Positions 42,330 to 53,648 of a stretch of 64,000 nucleotides of DNA are shown one piece after another. The stretch spans positions 30,934,755 to 30,998,754 of the forward strand of contig NC_053048.1 in NCBI RefSeq assembly GCF_003473485.1, read 5' to 3'. The stretch comes from Medicago truncatula. Lineage: Eukaryota > Streptophyta > Magnoliopsida > Fabales > Fabaceae. Position numbers and translations under genes: made by a program. Within the stretch, counting starts at the first letter, position 1. Each line of letters starts with the position of its first letter. A model generated the notes under the pieces. That model did not search any database. It worked only from the letters and a program-made list of their open reading frames with translations, and was not told the origin of the DNA.

Positions 42330-42820
42330 TGATTTTCATTTGAATTTAGTTGAGACTTTTGTTGCACCGTCTATTAGATAGAATTTAATTTCTATTCTGG
42401 ACAAATTTGGTTATGCGTGCTCATTAAGAGATGATAAACTTAGTCTCCCATATGACTCGAATGTTGTTCGTTATAGGTCTTTAGTTGTTAATCTATATTT
42501 GCTCGACATTGAGCGTTCCCATAATGAATTATTGCAAATAGAGTCACAAGGTACGACCACAAATCAAAACAAAATTCCACCACTTTATGGCATAAGTGTT
42601 AATGTCATGTCTCTGAACAAAAATTCAAGGGCTTGTGTAGAAGAAAATTCTTGGACCCTAATGTTTCGGACTTTAATACAAATGATAGTATTCCCCACAA
42701 CGCATGATACTTCAATCTTTGGACATGTTCAAATCATTGAAGTTGAGATTCAACATGGAAAGAAAATAAAGGCTGTCAAGTATCATGCGTTGTGGAGAAT
42801 ACTATCATTTGTATGATGAT
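42330..42820 (+). pseudogene. Possible copia-type remnant with inverted repeat
   Basis: Reads KFGYACSLRDDKLSLPYDSN, then RYRSLVVNLYLLDIERSHNE, which resembles the pre-integrase stretch before the zinc finger of copia polyproteins (the ..L.D.LYLLD pattern). The frame continues to a stop at 42816 but homology is lost. Bases 42679-42712 and 42778-42811 are 34-bp inverted repeats with one mismatch. I am not confident of the family. Confidence 0.35.
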
Positions 42821-44551
42821 GGATCAGGAGAACAACGTCCATGTCCATCTATGATCTTCCTTGATGATTTTGGAATTGTTTTGCAATATACAATGACGGA
42901 AAAATGAGCATGTATGGAGTTGGAAAATGACAAAAGCAGACTCTTAAGGATAAGGAGTATGATAAGTCATTTTTCTATTTTTGGAAGAGGCATTGGAGAC
43001 CACAATTTCTATCCATAGTAGAGTAGCCAAGGTTTTAAACAACTGTCACGGTCAAGGTCGCGGTCGCGTATAGGATTTTGCAATTTCGGCCGGTTGTTGC
43101 GATACAAATTGCGGTTGTCGCGGTGTGAATTAATCACAACATTGCACAACTCTTAAATAATAATACTAATGTAAATAACTTAAACTAGAGATAGATTTGG
43201 AGTTCTAAACTAGATAAAGAGATAACACTGTGTAATTTATGATCAAATATGTACTAAAAATATGATTTTCATCTATCTCAATTGAAAAAAATATCCGGAT
43301 TCTATGTCTATCGTCATGAACGGCATTTTTTTGCGGCCGTAGCGGTGTTTCGTCGGGGCTGTAACGGCATTTCTTCGTGATTTTTGTTCACTCCATAAAT
43401 ACGGTGAAAAACGGTAACGTCGGCTACCAATACCTTTTTGTCGCGGTTTTTTTCTCGGTAACGGACCGTTTTTTAAAACCTATTCAACATGGAAAGAAAA
43501 TAAAGGCTGTCAAGTATCATGCGTTGTGGAGAATACTATCATTTGTATGATGATGGATCAGGAGAACAACGTCCATGTCCATCTATGATCTTCCTTGATG
43601 ATTTTGGAATTGTTTTGCAATATACAATGACGGAAAAATGAGCATGTATGGAGTTGGAAAATGACAAAAGCAGACTCTTAAGGATAAGGAGTATGATAAG
43701 TCATTTTTCTATTTTTGGAAGAGGCATTGGAGACCACAATTTCTATCCATAGTAGAGTAGCCAAGGTTTTAAACAACTATCACGGTCAAGGTCGCGGTCG
43801 CGTATAGGATTTTGCAATTTCGGCCGGTTGTTGCGATACAAATTGCGGTTGTCGCGGTGTGAATTAATCACAACATTGCACAACTCTTAAATAATAATAC
43901 TAATGTAAATAACTTAAACTAGAGATAGATTTGGAGTTCTAAACTAGATAAAGAGATAACACTGTGTAATTTATGATCAAATATGTACTAAAAATATGAT
44001 TTTCATCTATCTCAATTGAAAAAAATATCCGGATTCTATGTCTATCGTCATGAACGGCATTTTTTTGCGGCCGTAGCGGTGTTTCGTCGGGGCTGTAACG
44101 GCATTTCTTCGTGATTTTTGTTCACTCCATAAATACGGTGAAAAACGGTAACGTCGGCTACCAATACCTTTTTGTCGCGGTTTTTTTCTCGGTAACGGAC
44201 CGTTTTTTAAAACCTATTCAACATGGAAAGAAAATAAAGGCTGTCAAGTATCATGCGTTGTGGAGAATACTATCATTTGTATGATGATGGATCAGGAGAA
44301 CAACGTCCATGTCCATCTATGATCTTCCTTGATGATTTTGGAATTGTTTTGCAATATACAATGACGGAAAAATGAGCATGTATGGAGTTGGAAAATGACA
44401 AAAGCAGACTCTTAAGGATAAGGAGTATGATAAGTCATTTTTCTATTTTTGGAAGAGGCATTGGAGACCACAATTTCTATCCATAGTAGAGTAGCCAAGG
44501 TTTTAAACAACTGTCACGGTCAAGGTCGCGGTCGCGTATAGGATTTTGCAA
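42751..44551. repeat. 734-bp tandem array, 2.45 copies, nearly identical
   Basis: Units start CAACATGGAAAGAAAATAAA at 42751, 43485 and 44219. The third stops at 44551. I found one difference by eye (CAACTGTCAC against CAACTATCAC, about 43776). Each unit is about 280 bp of unique text followed by a MITE-like segment of about 455 bp. Confidence 0.92.
43030..43482. mobile_element. MITE-like segment within the tandem unit
   Basis: Starts AGGTTTTAAACAACTGTCAC and ends GGACCGTTTTTTAAAACCT, sharing an inverted AGGTTTTAAA. GC-rich phrases (GTCGCGGTCGCG, TTGCGGCCGTAGCGG) contrast with the flanks. Repeated at 43764-44216; a third copy is cut at 44551. Confidence 0.6.
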
Positions 44552-46054
44552 CCTATAGTTCAAACTCAACAGCCCCAAATGCCACCATTCTGAAGATCGA
44601 CAAGAGAAAGAATAAACATACCCACAACAATGATCAACTACTTTCCTACAGAGAACTTAGAGCACCAAAGAAAGAATAATCGCACCTCGTTTGAAAAGGG
44701 TCAAACTTGCAGCAAAAATGAGAGAGAAAAGAGAGAGGATTACATCTCCGAAGGAGGATGTCTCACAAGATTCGCGGTGAGCTTTGATTCAATATCAAGT
44801 TTGCACAAATCCCTTGAGGAATGAGCAAGGTGGTGATGACGGCCTATAGAGAGAAGAGTAGAGAGGATTCTCATGTTTAATAAATCTCGGTTGTGATAAA
44901 CCGGACCCGATTCACTAACGATTCAAGGCATGCATTACTAACAATACTCTATTCTAATCCCTCGGCATTTTAACCATTTCATAGCATTCAAAACTACTTT
45001 GTCACTCAAAAACCATTGATCATACACTGATTTCTTCTCTCGGAAAAATTTTCATTCTGTAATTTATAAGAATGTAACAAATCAAAAATTCACTACAAAC
45101 TCGATAGTTTTGATCGAATTTTGATGATTGTCTAAGCCAGTTCAAATGTTTAATCACAAACCAATTCATATTCAATTTTACTTAAATATGTAACTCTTCC
45201 TCAGTGTTGAAAATCAGTTAGTTCGAAGTCCTTATCCCTTAAACCATTTGTTCTTATGGGTTCACCGTTGGAGATAAATGATCTGACAACAACAATTAAC
45301 TGCCCCTTCCATGGGCAATGTGTTTTTGTGAATAGATAAGGATTTTTGTTCGGGTAATGTTGCCATTAAGTTTGGTTCTTTTTCGCTTATAAACAAAGTC
45401 AGAGGAACTACATAAAAATGTAGAACCCTTTCAAATTTTTATGGCTTAAACCATTGGAACAAGAGAGTAAGTTCCCTTAAAACTAGTACAACAATTGCGA
45501 AAATGCGAATCTACTCAAGTAATTGCTTTTTGAGTGCAGAAACTCTTACCAGTTAAGAGAGAATAATAACTCAGTTGTTTCATGAACAGTTAAAGTTCAT
45601 TTTAGATGAAGTTATGCTACTTGTCTCCTATTTGTTGATGTTGCTCATAGATCTTTGTTTGACAGATTTTTATATAGTTCCACCCAGTTCTGCATCATAT
45701 GTTGCATTTTACATTTCAATACATCTTTCAAAATGTAAACATTATTCCAAATATTGTCATCTTGGTAGTTTGAGGTTATATTCTGTCAAAATGTTCATAA
45801 AATTACATATAGTTGATAGATTTTTTTTTTTAAGGAACATATAGTTGATAGATAAATGTTTAAGCTCAAAGCAATAGCTTATTAAAAAATGGCATATGCA
45901 TCCATAAAGAAACATCATTACAACGACCTAGTAGATAAGCTCACATAAATTCAAAATAAATCAATCCAAATGAAACCATAAAGATTTTTTTTCTTAGTTC
46001 TCCCAAACACTCCTGGTTAGATAAGTTCTTCATAAGTCCATCCAAACATAGTTT
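44552..46054. other. Unassigned spacer
   Basis: A 64-codon plus frame at 44630-44824 has no recognisable family. The rest is AT-rich. From about 45965 the sequence belongs to the 3' flank of the next exonuclease gene. Confidence 0.4.
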
Positions 46055-46852
46055 TTAGGATAAGAAACTCCCATTATATCTGGCAATCACACATGCTAAC
46101 ACTAGTAGTAAAACCAGTTTTGAGGCAGTTCCAAACTTTAAAAATCTAAAAATGAATCCATTGGAGATATTCTTAGAACTAGGCTTTCTAAGACATGGAT
46201 GAGAATAGAGACGACGACCAATCTCAAAGGAAACAAAAGCATCAACAGTTGCAAATTTAACCTGAATAGCACTGAGCCAAGGATTATCCCACCTACTCAT
46301 CGAAACCCAATGCGGCTTCTTAACAGTTTTCCTAAGAACACGTTCCGCTAATGTATTAATCTCACCCCTCAACATCTCTTGATCATCCAACACATAGGCA
46401 GCAAGGGAATGCAAATTAACATAATTTGCCAAGTGGAGATCATGATTTTTTAGAAGCTCCTTAACATCTTCTTTTGCTCCAACCCCAACGAATCTGTTGT
46501 TAGGGTTAGAAAGGTAGTTGGAGAGGGAGGCGTTAAGATAGGGGGAGTGGAAGATTTGGTAAACGAGGCAGAAGTTGTTAATGCAGAGGGTGAGAGTGGC
46601 TGCTGAGTTTGATGGACTCCGTTCAATGTGGAGGCCGATGATGGGAGAAGAGAAGGAAAGGATTCTGTTTACGATAAACCAATCGTCCACGAGGTCAGGA
46701 GTGGAGGTGAGGAGGGTTTGGATTGTGTAGTTTGAGTCGATGGTGATGTCGTAGAGGTTGTGGTGGTCCATGGGAAGGTGGTGGTGGTCAACTAGAGTGA
46801 TGAGGTAGGGTGTTGCAACTGTTGGTGTTGAATTGGGGTTGTTGGTTCTCAT
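46055..46852 (-). CDS. Exonuclease-domain paralogue 2, catalytic motif altered, with C-terminal membrane anchor
   Basis: 265 residues, single exon. Clearly homologous to 60759-61481 along the whole domain (FVGVGAKEDVKELLKNHDLH, VSMSRWDNPWLS). Motif I reads GLHIER, so the aspartate is His75 (E77 kept). Motif II D129 is kept. Motif III reads FATVD, so the tyrosine is Phe200 (D204 kept). Losing the motif I aspartate and the tyrosine should abolish normal DEDDy catalysis. Unlike the others it continues past the domain by about 45 residues, ending in FRFLKFGTASK and a hydrophobic stretch (about 245-257, LVLLLVLACVIA) that looks like a tail anchor. The frame is open and well conserved, so a non-catalytic nucleic-acid-binding or regulatory role is possible. 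A recent pseudogene is the alternative. Confidence 0.8.
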   Translation of the reverse strand: MRTNNPNSTPTVATPYLITLVDHHHLPMDHHNLYDITIDSNYTIQTLLTSTPDLVDDWFIVNRILSFSSPIIGLHIERSPSNSAATLTLCINNFCLVYQIFHSPYLNASLSNYLSNPNNRFVGVGAKEDVKELLKNHDLHLANYVNLHSLAAYVLDDQEMLRGEINTLAERVLRKTVKKPHWVSMSRWDNPWLSAIQVKFATVDAFVSFEIGRRLYSHPCLRKPSSKNISNGFIFRFLKFGTASKLVLLLVLACVIARYNGSFLS

Positions 46853-47845
46853 GGTGATGGGTGTGGGATAGTGAAACTGATAGGAAGATGGAAGAATGGG
46901 GAATTATTGTAGAGAAATGTGAAGAACGAATGTGTATTTAATGTGAAAAAAGGAAGTGAATTGAGAAGTGGAAAAGCTACCTCATTTACTTTGTTCTTGG
47001 TAATCTGTCCTCTAATTTATGAATTGAGAAACAAAAATTAAACCTCAATGTTGAAAGTTTGGAAGTTGGAACAAGTTTTTAAAAACGGGTCATAAATTTT
47101 ATTCGTGAAAAAAGTTTGTTGCTTTAATGTGTTAAATACATAAATTCTAAGATAAAAGTTTCTATTTTAAACTTTTTAAGAAGTATCCTAAGCATACTTA
47201 GTAGCATTTCCCTTTAAAAATTCATATAGCTATTAAGAAAACAATAAGACCATTTTGTATTGAAGTTGTTGTGATCGCTATTGTTTTTACAATTTTATCT
47301 TAAAAAAGAGAGTTAGTTTATATTTTCAACTTGTATTTATTGTTGATTAAAAAAAAAGATGTATAATAAATCGGGGTATGTAGATAAAGAAATAATTAAT
47401 GTAGTTTAAAATAACAAAGAGATCTTATAAAAAGAGATAAAAAAAAATCTCAAAAGGGTCTTATAATTAAGGACGGTTGTAGTATAATTTTTAAACATTT
47501 AAGAAGTTATATTCACTTTCTTCAAAACAAAGAAGTTAAATTCAATATTTTTCACCACTTTCTAAAACAACATTTCTATTTTAGGTAGTGTTAACTTGTG
47601 CGTAAGGACACAAGTTAAGAATCTAAAAATAGAATTAAATCATAAATTATGTTTTGAAAAGATTAGATTTCCAATTTCTTGAATATTGAATACACAATTT
47701 CCAACAAAATATTTCTATCTTTGATTTCTTAACTTGTGCCTTGACAAGTTAACATTTCCCTTCTATTTTTATTCCATTAATCAATGTCTTATATTTCCCA
47801 AATAATAATACTTCATTTGTCCCATAAATTGATTGACCATTTTGA
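46853..47845. other. 5' flank and AT-rich spacer
   Basis: Nothing beyond AT-rich DNA. AACTTGTG(C/A)... and CACAAGTTAAGA phrases near 47595-47620 and 47735-47750 form a weak inverted pair. Confidence 0.4.
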
Positions 47846-47847
47846 TA

Positions 47848-47992
47848 CTCCCTCCGTCTCAAAATATAAGTAAATTTTACTTTTTAGATTCATTCAATTA
47901 ATAATGTATGTGGTTCATAATATGGATCATATACATCATTAATTGAATGAACCTAAAAACTAAAATTTGCTTATATTTTGAAACGGATGGAG
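47848..47992. mobile_element. Stowaway MITE
   Basis: 145 bp. The ends are CTCCCTCCGTCTCAAAATAT and its inverted partner ATATTTTGAAACGGATGGAG, flanked by TA on both sides. Arms pair for most of the element. CTCCCTCCGT with a TA duplication is the Stowaway/Tc1-mariner signature. Confidence 0.92.
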
Positions 47993-47994
47993 TA

Positions 47995-48603
47995 CTTTCC
48001 AACAAATTAAAAAAAGAAAATTCTATGGTGAAGTCATAAGAATGACTTTTTTGGTGAAGTTAACACTATAACATCAAAAATGTAATGAGTAACACCCTAC
48101 TGTTTATAGAATGGCATCAAAAGTTCAGCCCTCATAGTATCATCAATTCATCAGGTTAACAAGACTACACTTAATATAATTTTATCATACCTTGTTCTAA
48201 GTGTAACATCCTACAAAGTGTAACACCTAAGACTATCACATAATATCATCAACTTTATTTGCATGTTAAAGATTCCAACGATAAAATAGTACCTGTAAGT
48301 CCAAGATGTTGCAAGCATTACTAGATGAATATACTATTGATCATTAATCAGTAATCAACAATTTAAAAATGAATCAAACATTAAAATCAAAATTAACTTT
48401 TTCAAAAAAGTCAGTTTCCTGACTGCACCGTAGAAGCTCTCATTAAAAAAATGTATAAATGAACGAGAGAAAATGATATTGACTCCATGTATTGATGTAA
48501 TCATCATTACCATAAATGCTTAGTCAAATATATTGACTCTAAAGTGATGAAAGTGATATTAATTAACTTTAGGGTAAAATTGAAAAATCAAGTAATTAAT
48601 AAT
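47995..48603. other. AT-rich spacer
   Basis: Contains AAGTGTAAC(A/C)TCC phrases at about 48198-48228. No gene. Confidence 0.4.
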
Positions 48604-49650
48604 GAGTAAATAGGCAATTGTCTCCCTGAAATTGTAAGTTTCGTCAATTACCCCCTTGAAATTAACAAAATTTCAATTACCCCTTGAAATTGCGCAACGT
48701 TAATCAATTTATCCCCTTCGTCAAATTCTTATGTTAATCAACATGACGTTTTGCAAATACCCCCCTGAAGTTTTGCACTTATGTGCAAAATGCCCTCCGA
48801 ACATGAAAATTTATATATTTTTTTCTTATACTTGACTCAAAAGATATTAAAGGCAAACAATTAACCGTTAGCTTTAAGAAAGATTGCAATTTGGAGATTG
48901 AAGACACTTATTGCTTTGAGTTGATTGATGAAAAAAAAAATTGTTTCTAAAGTATCATTAAAAGAAAGAACTCATGAGCTTTTTGAAATGTTATGTTTAG
49001 TTGTGCTATGTTATTTTGATACTTTGTAATTTTTTTAATGTCAGCATCTATGTCATATGAATTCTCAATACTATCATGTCAAACTTTGAACATTTGTAAT
49101 GTTTAGTTTGATATTATATGTGATTCTCTTTTCAATGCATATGCATTCTTTCAATTATACATGATGAGAGATAATTTGCATATGGATGAGAACATTGACC
49201 ATTGTGTTTAGCTCTGTTTTCAAGCAATTTTGAGTGAAGAAAATTATTGGAAGTGCTTTTTCCCTAATAATGTTTGCTTTGTTTTCAAGCATATGGAGGT
49301 TTCATTCACTTCTATAACTTTCAATCGAAGGATTTTGTATATATAGATCCATCCCAAGGTTTCTCGTTGATAAGTGTAGGAAGTTTTATGCTTTATAGTG
49401 TGCTGCTTAATGTAGGAATTCTTTAAACTTGACTTTGGGACCAAATACTTGAATTCTGTAAAATTAAAATGACACGTTGATTGTTGAAGAAGGATCACAT
49501 GAAGAAAATTAAAAGTTAAACAGCATCAAGTTATAAATGAATAGCCAAGTAATAAGAAAAAAAATATAAATTTTCAAGTTTAAGGGGCATTTTGCACATA
49601 AGTGCAAAATTTGAGGGGAGGTATTTGCAAAACGTCATATTGATTAACAG
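48604..49650. mobile_element. Foldback element, copy 2 of the 4.1-kb family
   Basis: The left arm from 48604 (GAGTAAATAGGCAATTGTCT) has the same phrases as 4139-4380. The right arm 49570-49650 (GGGGCATTTTGCACATAAGTG then ...AACGTCATATTGATTAACAG) is the inverted counterpart but stops short. The core of about 750 bp differs from copy 1, so the terminal arms are shared around different interiors. Confidence 0.7.
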
Positions 49651-49689
49651 AAGAGTGTTTGAAATTAGTTAAAAACAACTTATAAATGT

Positions 49690-49870
49690 GTCAGAAAAGA
49701 TATTTCCTAAGCTCTCCAAAACACTATTATTAAGTGCTACCATTAAAGAATCTCAGATATGTTTTCATAAGTCCATCCAAACATACTTGTAGACGAAACC
49801 TCAATAACATACGTGGCAGTCACACATACAAACATTAATAAGAACTGGTTTGCAATGTTGTATCTTCTAG
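49690..49870 (-). pseudogene. Displaced membrane-tail segment homologous to paralogue 2
   Basis: On the minus strand this matches the 3' end of 46055-46852 and its 3' UTR. Around 49840-49790 the frame IANQFLLMFVCVTATYVIEV aligns with TASKLVLLLVLACVIARYNG. CATAAGTCCATCCAAACATA follows in both. No exonuclease domain is attached here; the nearest one (paralogue 3) ends 2.1 kb upstream at 51944. Confidence 0.6.
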
Positions 49871-49915
49871 GTTTACAAATATAAATTTAGATAATTGGTT
49901 TTGCTCTACAAAAAG

Positions 49916-50455
49916 TTAGCGGCGCATTTGTTTGTAATTTTCTTGAATAGTTAAGTAACTTGAAGTAGCGAAATAGTTGTTGGCTTTAAAAATCTCAGCT
50001 TAGCAGTGCATTTTGTTGCCTGTTTGTAATTTTTTTGAATAGTCAAGTAACTTGAATTAGCGAAACAGTTCTTGACGTTAAAAATCTCAGCTTAGCAGAA
50101 CATTTTGTTGCGTGTGTTTGTAATTTTCTTGAATAGTAAAGTAACTTGAATTAGAGAAACAATTCTTGGCTTTAAAAATCCCAGCTTAGCGGTACATTTT
50201 ATTGCGTGTTTGTAATTTTCTTGAAGAGTCAAGTAAATTGAATTAGCGAAACAGTTCTTGGCTTTAAAAATCTCAGCTTAGCGGCGCATTTTGTTGCGTG
50301 TTTGTAATTTTCTTGAATAGTCAAGTAACTTGAATTAGCAAAACAGTTCTTGGCTTTATAAATCTCAACTTAGTGACGCATTTTGTTGTGTGTTTGTAAT
50401 TTTCTTGAATAGTCAAATAACTTGAATTAGCGAAACAATTATTGGTTTTAAAAAT
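49916..50455. repeat. 92-bp tandem repeat, about 6 units
   Basis: Units of the form CTTAGCGGCGCATTTTGTTG then CGTGTTTGTAATTTTCTTG then AATAGTCAAGTAACTTGAAT, recurring about every 92 bp with several percent divergence. No coding content. Confidence 0.9.
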
Positions 50456-50626
50456 CTCATTAAAATATTCCATCGAAGATATTATTTGTCCTAACTTTTT
50501 GAACACCACCCAAGTAGTGGAGCAATTGTCAAATGAAAACTCTTCAATCACATTAAAAGTTGTCGATTCATTCTTACTAAATAAAACGATTCTTCTTTAA
50601 TAAGCATGTAACTCAGATTCTGGCAC

Positions 50627-50634
50627 ATGCTAAC
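50627..50634. repeat. 8-bp target duplication of hAT element, left
   Basis: ATGCTAAC, identical to 51615-51622. Confidence 0.85.
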
Positions 50635-51614
50635 TAGGGCTGGACAAACGGTCGGTTCGGTCGGATTTCGGGTGAAAAACCTCAATCCGAAGGCAAACCG
50701 CGGGTGGGAATATATCACCCATTTCCGTCCGTTTAAGCTAACGGTTAACTTCGGTATCGGTTTTGTCGGTTGACAGTTTACTCGGACGGTTTTTTCGGAT
50801 TCTTCAAAGCCTAAAAAACAGAGATGAGTTTTTTTCTTCTTCTGGGTGGTTGATTTTGCGACTGAGATGAAAAAAATAAACATGGAAAGAGAGAATGGAA
50901 GAACACTTCAAAGATGAGGAATTTGTTGAACAATAAAAGAGTATAGATATATTGAGATGAAAAAGGGGAAGGAAGAACACATTAAATGATGTTGAATTTG
51001 TTGAACAATAAAATACAGAGACTCTGAGAAAGTGTCGCCTGTGTTTGTTGATATTTTAATAAATGAAGGTTTATTCTATAAGCCTTGAGCAAATTTGATA
51101 CAATGTCAACTTGTATTTTTTTCTTTTCTTTTTGGAATATGATTTTTTTTCATTGTAATACAAAAGGTGCTTGTTTATGTGGAGGAGAAGAAGAAGCCAG
51201 AAGCTAGAAGGATTATGGGAAAGAGAGAAAAGAGATGGGAAAGTGTGGAAAGTTGAAAACGTGAGATTGGAGTGAGTGGACCTGTCAATGAAAGAATAAT
51301 GAGAAAAAAAGAAAGAGTATTACTATTAGCATGTGAATGTGTCAGCATTGTGTGTCTCAAGGAGTGATATTCTATCCAATTTTAATAGGATTGTACTGGA
51401 CATATAGAGTAGGCTAGAGTATATGCAGCATACACGGTCGGTAATGGGTTACCGTGGTTGAATTTTTACAATCCGAAACCGACCGTACGAATCCACACAG
51501 AACCGAATCTACAAGCCCGTTGAAACCGCTTTACCCATCTAAACCGACCCGCAAGTCAACGGGCCATTCGGATCGGACGGTTTGGGCCGGTCGACTGTTT
51601 TTTGTCCAGCCCTA
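50635..51614. mobile_element. Non-autonomous hAT element (980 bp)
   Basis: Ends TAGGGCTGGACAAA and its reverse complement TTTGTCCAGCCCTA with a perfect 8-bp duplication, the hAT pattern. CCG-rich subterminal phrases (GGTCGGTTCGGTCGG, CCGACCGTACG) repeat near both ends. No transposase frame. The duplicated 3' flank of the gene at 60759 (about 60435) is an empty relative, which supports the insertion. Confidence 0.9.
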
Positions 51615-51622
51615 ATGCTAAC
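51615..51622. repeat. 8-bp target duplication of hAT element, right
   Basis: ATGCTAAC. Confidence 0.85.
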
Positions 51623-51943
51623 TCCATCGATCACACCCACAGAGAATCAAACATATAAATAAGTAGAGAAATAAAGCAAGAAAAGTAAAATTTGCACAAT
51701 TGAAAAATCCTTCAAATCTGAAGTTTTAATAACTTCAATCCAAAATCTATACATAATAATGACACAAACACAGAATTATCGAAGGACCACTCGACATAAA
51801 CAAAATTCTGAATTGAAATACACAAACACAAACATTGACAAAACAGAAAACCCAATTTTAAGACATTCACTCATATATATAACAGCACTAAAAAATCACA
51901 AAGATAAAACGATACAAAACACAATACACACGAATAATTGAAA

Positions 51944-52606
51944 TCAAGTCTGACGAGAATAGAGACGACAACCGATCTCAAATGAAACAAAAGCATCAAC
52001 AGTTGCATACTTAACCTGATCAGCACTAAGCAACTGACTATCCCACCTACTCATAGAAATGTTATGCGGCTTCTCAACAATCTTCCCAAGCAGGCATTCT
52101 GCAAATGTTTTAAGCTCACTACTCCTTAGTATCTCTCGATCACCCAACACCTGGGAAGCAAGGTTACGCAAATCAACATAATTCGCCAAGTGGAGACCAT
52201 GATCTTCTAGAAGCTTTACAACGTCTGCTTTGATTCCGATACCAATGAATCTGTTGTGAGGGCTTGCGAGGTAGTTAGAGAGCGAAGCACAAACGTAGGG
52301 GGAGTGGATGATCTGGAAAACGAGGCAGAAGTTGTTGATGCAGAGTTGGAGAGTGGCGGCTGAGTTTGATTGACTCCGTTTGATGTGGAGGCCGATGATG
52401 GGGGAAGGGAAGGAGAGGATTAAGTTTTCGATAAACCAGGCATCCACGTGGTCAGGAGAAGAAGTGAGGAGGGTTTGGATTTTTCGGTTTGAATCGATGG
52501 TGATGTCGTAGAGTTTATGGGTGTTGTAAGGAAGGTGGTAGTCAACAATGGTGATGAGGTAGGGTGTTGGAACCATTGGTGTGGGAGTGGGGTTGGAGTT
52601 TCTCAT
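51944..52606 (-). CDS. Exonuclease-domain paralogue 3, motif I lost
   Basis: 220 residues, single exon, open throughout. Motif I is GLHIKR, so both acids are replaced (His74, Lys76). Motif II (GIGIKADVVKLL, D128) and motif III (YATVDAFVSFEIG, Y200 and D204) are kept. Without either motif I acid, two-metal catalysis is not expected. The C-terminus stops at LYSRQT, like the intact 60759 copy, with no membrane tail. The 5' flank is duplicated at 53.95-54.3 kb upstream of the fragment copy. Conservation of the fold with loss of motif I is shared with paralogue 2, so the loss probably happened once in their common ancestor. Confidence 0.8.
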   Translation of the reverse strand: MRNSNPTPTPMVPTPYLITIVDYHLPYNTHKLYDITIDSNRKIQTLLTSSPDHVDAWFIENLILSFPSPIIGLHIKRSQSNSAATLQLCINNFCLVFQIIHSPYVCASLSNYLASPHNRFIGIGIKADVVKLLEDHGLHLANYVDLRNLASQVLGDREILRSSELKTFAECLLGKIVEKPHNISMSRWDSQLLSADQVKYATVDAFVSFEIGCRLYSRQT

Positions 52607-53648
52607 GTTGATGGTTGTGCAGTTATTGGTGAAGAAGACTGAGAAAGATGGTGGATTTCAAGTTTTGATTATTTGGCAGAAAGAGAGAATATAAAGGGAC
52701 TAATAGAGAGCTAAGCAGGGGAAGGAGAGTGATCGTGGATGTACAAGACATGTTAAAGGAGTAGGGAGAGTGATCGTCGATGTACAAGGCATGATTAAAA
52801 GCAGTTTTTGATATATTTCTATGCAAAGAGACCCATGTATAGTTAAAAGACGACTTACAAGACTTTCTTTCCATTCCTTCAAAATTAAAAGAAAAATAAA
52901 AACGACTATCTTTTCATTGGCCCATTCCATAATAAATCCATATTTAAGTTAAGTGTAGTTGGGTTGGAGCAATTGTAGAATAAGTGACTTCTACAGAGTT
53001 ATCAGAATGTGTACGAGTGAGAACAAAACACAAATGAATGGTATTCTGCAAAGATTTTACGACATGTAAGGGAGAAAAACACGTGACAATGACTCGTGTT
53101 GAATAGAAAACCGGTTAATAATAATTCCAACAGATAAATTACTGTAAGTGTTCTTGACCAAAAAAAAATTACTGTAAGTGTTAAAATACTCCTGTGAGAT
53201 AATAGGATTAGTTTAAAATTTAAATAAAGAATGTCATTCTCTTGAAAAGTTAAATATTTGATGCATTATTAGATAAAGGATATATAATGGGAAGTTAAGG
53301 TGGATATTTTTTTACGGAAAGTTAAAGTGGAATTATTATACAGTACTCTATTGTTACTGTCTTTTTTTATTTATATTTCTCTTTAGTGCATCTCCAAAGA
53401 TCCGCTCACCAATAGCATGGAAAAATACCATGGGATATTTAGAAAAAAAGTGAGTGTCGCGTTACTTTTTGAGCTACCAGTGTATTTAGTCGGCGTTGTT
53501 CAAGTTAGATTTATAATTAAAGAAGACTAAAATTCTGTATGTATATATCAACGAATAAAATTCACCGCAGATTGGTATAGTACGAGTATCTTAATATTAC
53601 ACACAAATAAAATAAAATAAATAATATTTTAAGTACCCGTAAAATATA
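52607..53648. other. 5' flank of paralogue 3, duplicated
   Basis: 52640-53470 corresponds to about 53970-55510, interrupted there by two insertions. It contains a short internal repeat (GAGAGTGATCGT(G/C)GATGTACAAG) at 52726 and 52766. No gene. Confidence 0.55.

Noticed and set aside
49916-50455. CRISPR-like array
   Set aside because: A 92-bp tandem repeat without spacers in plant nuclear DNA.
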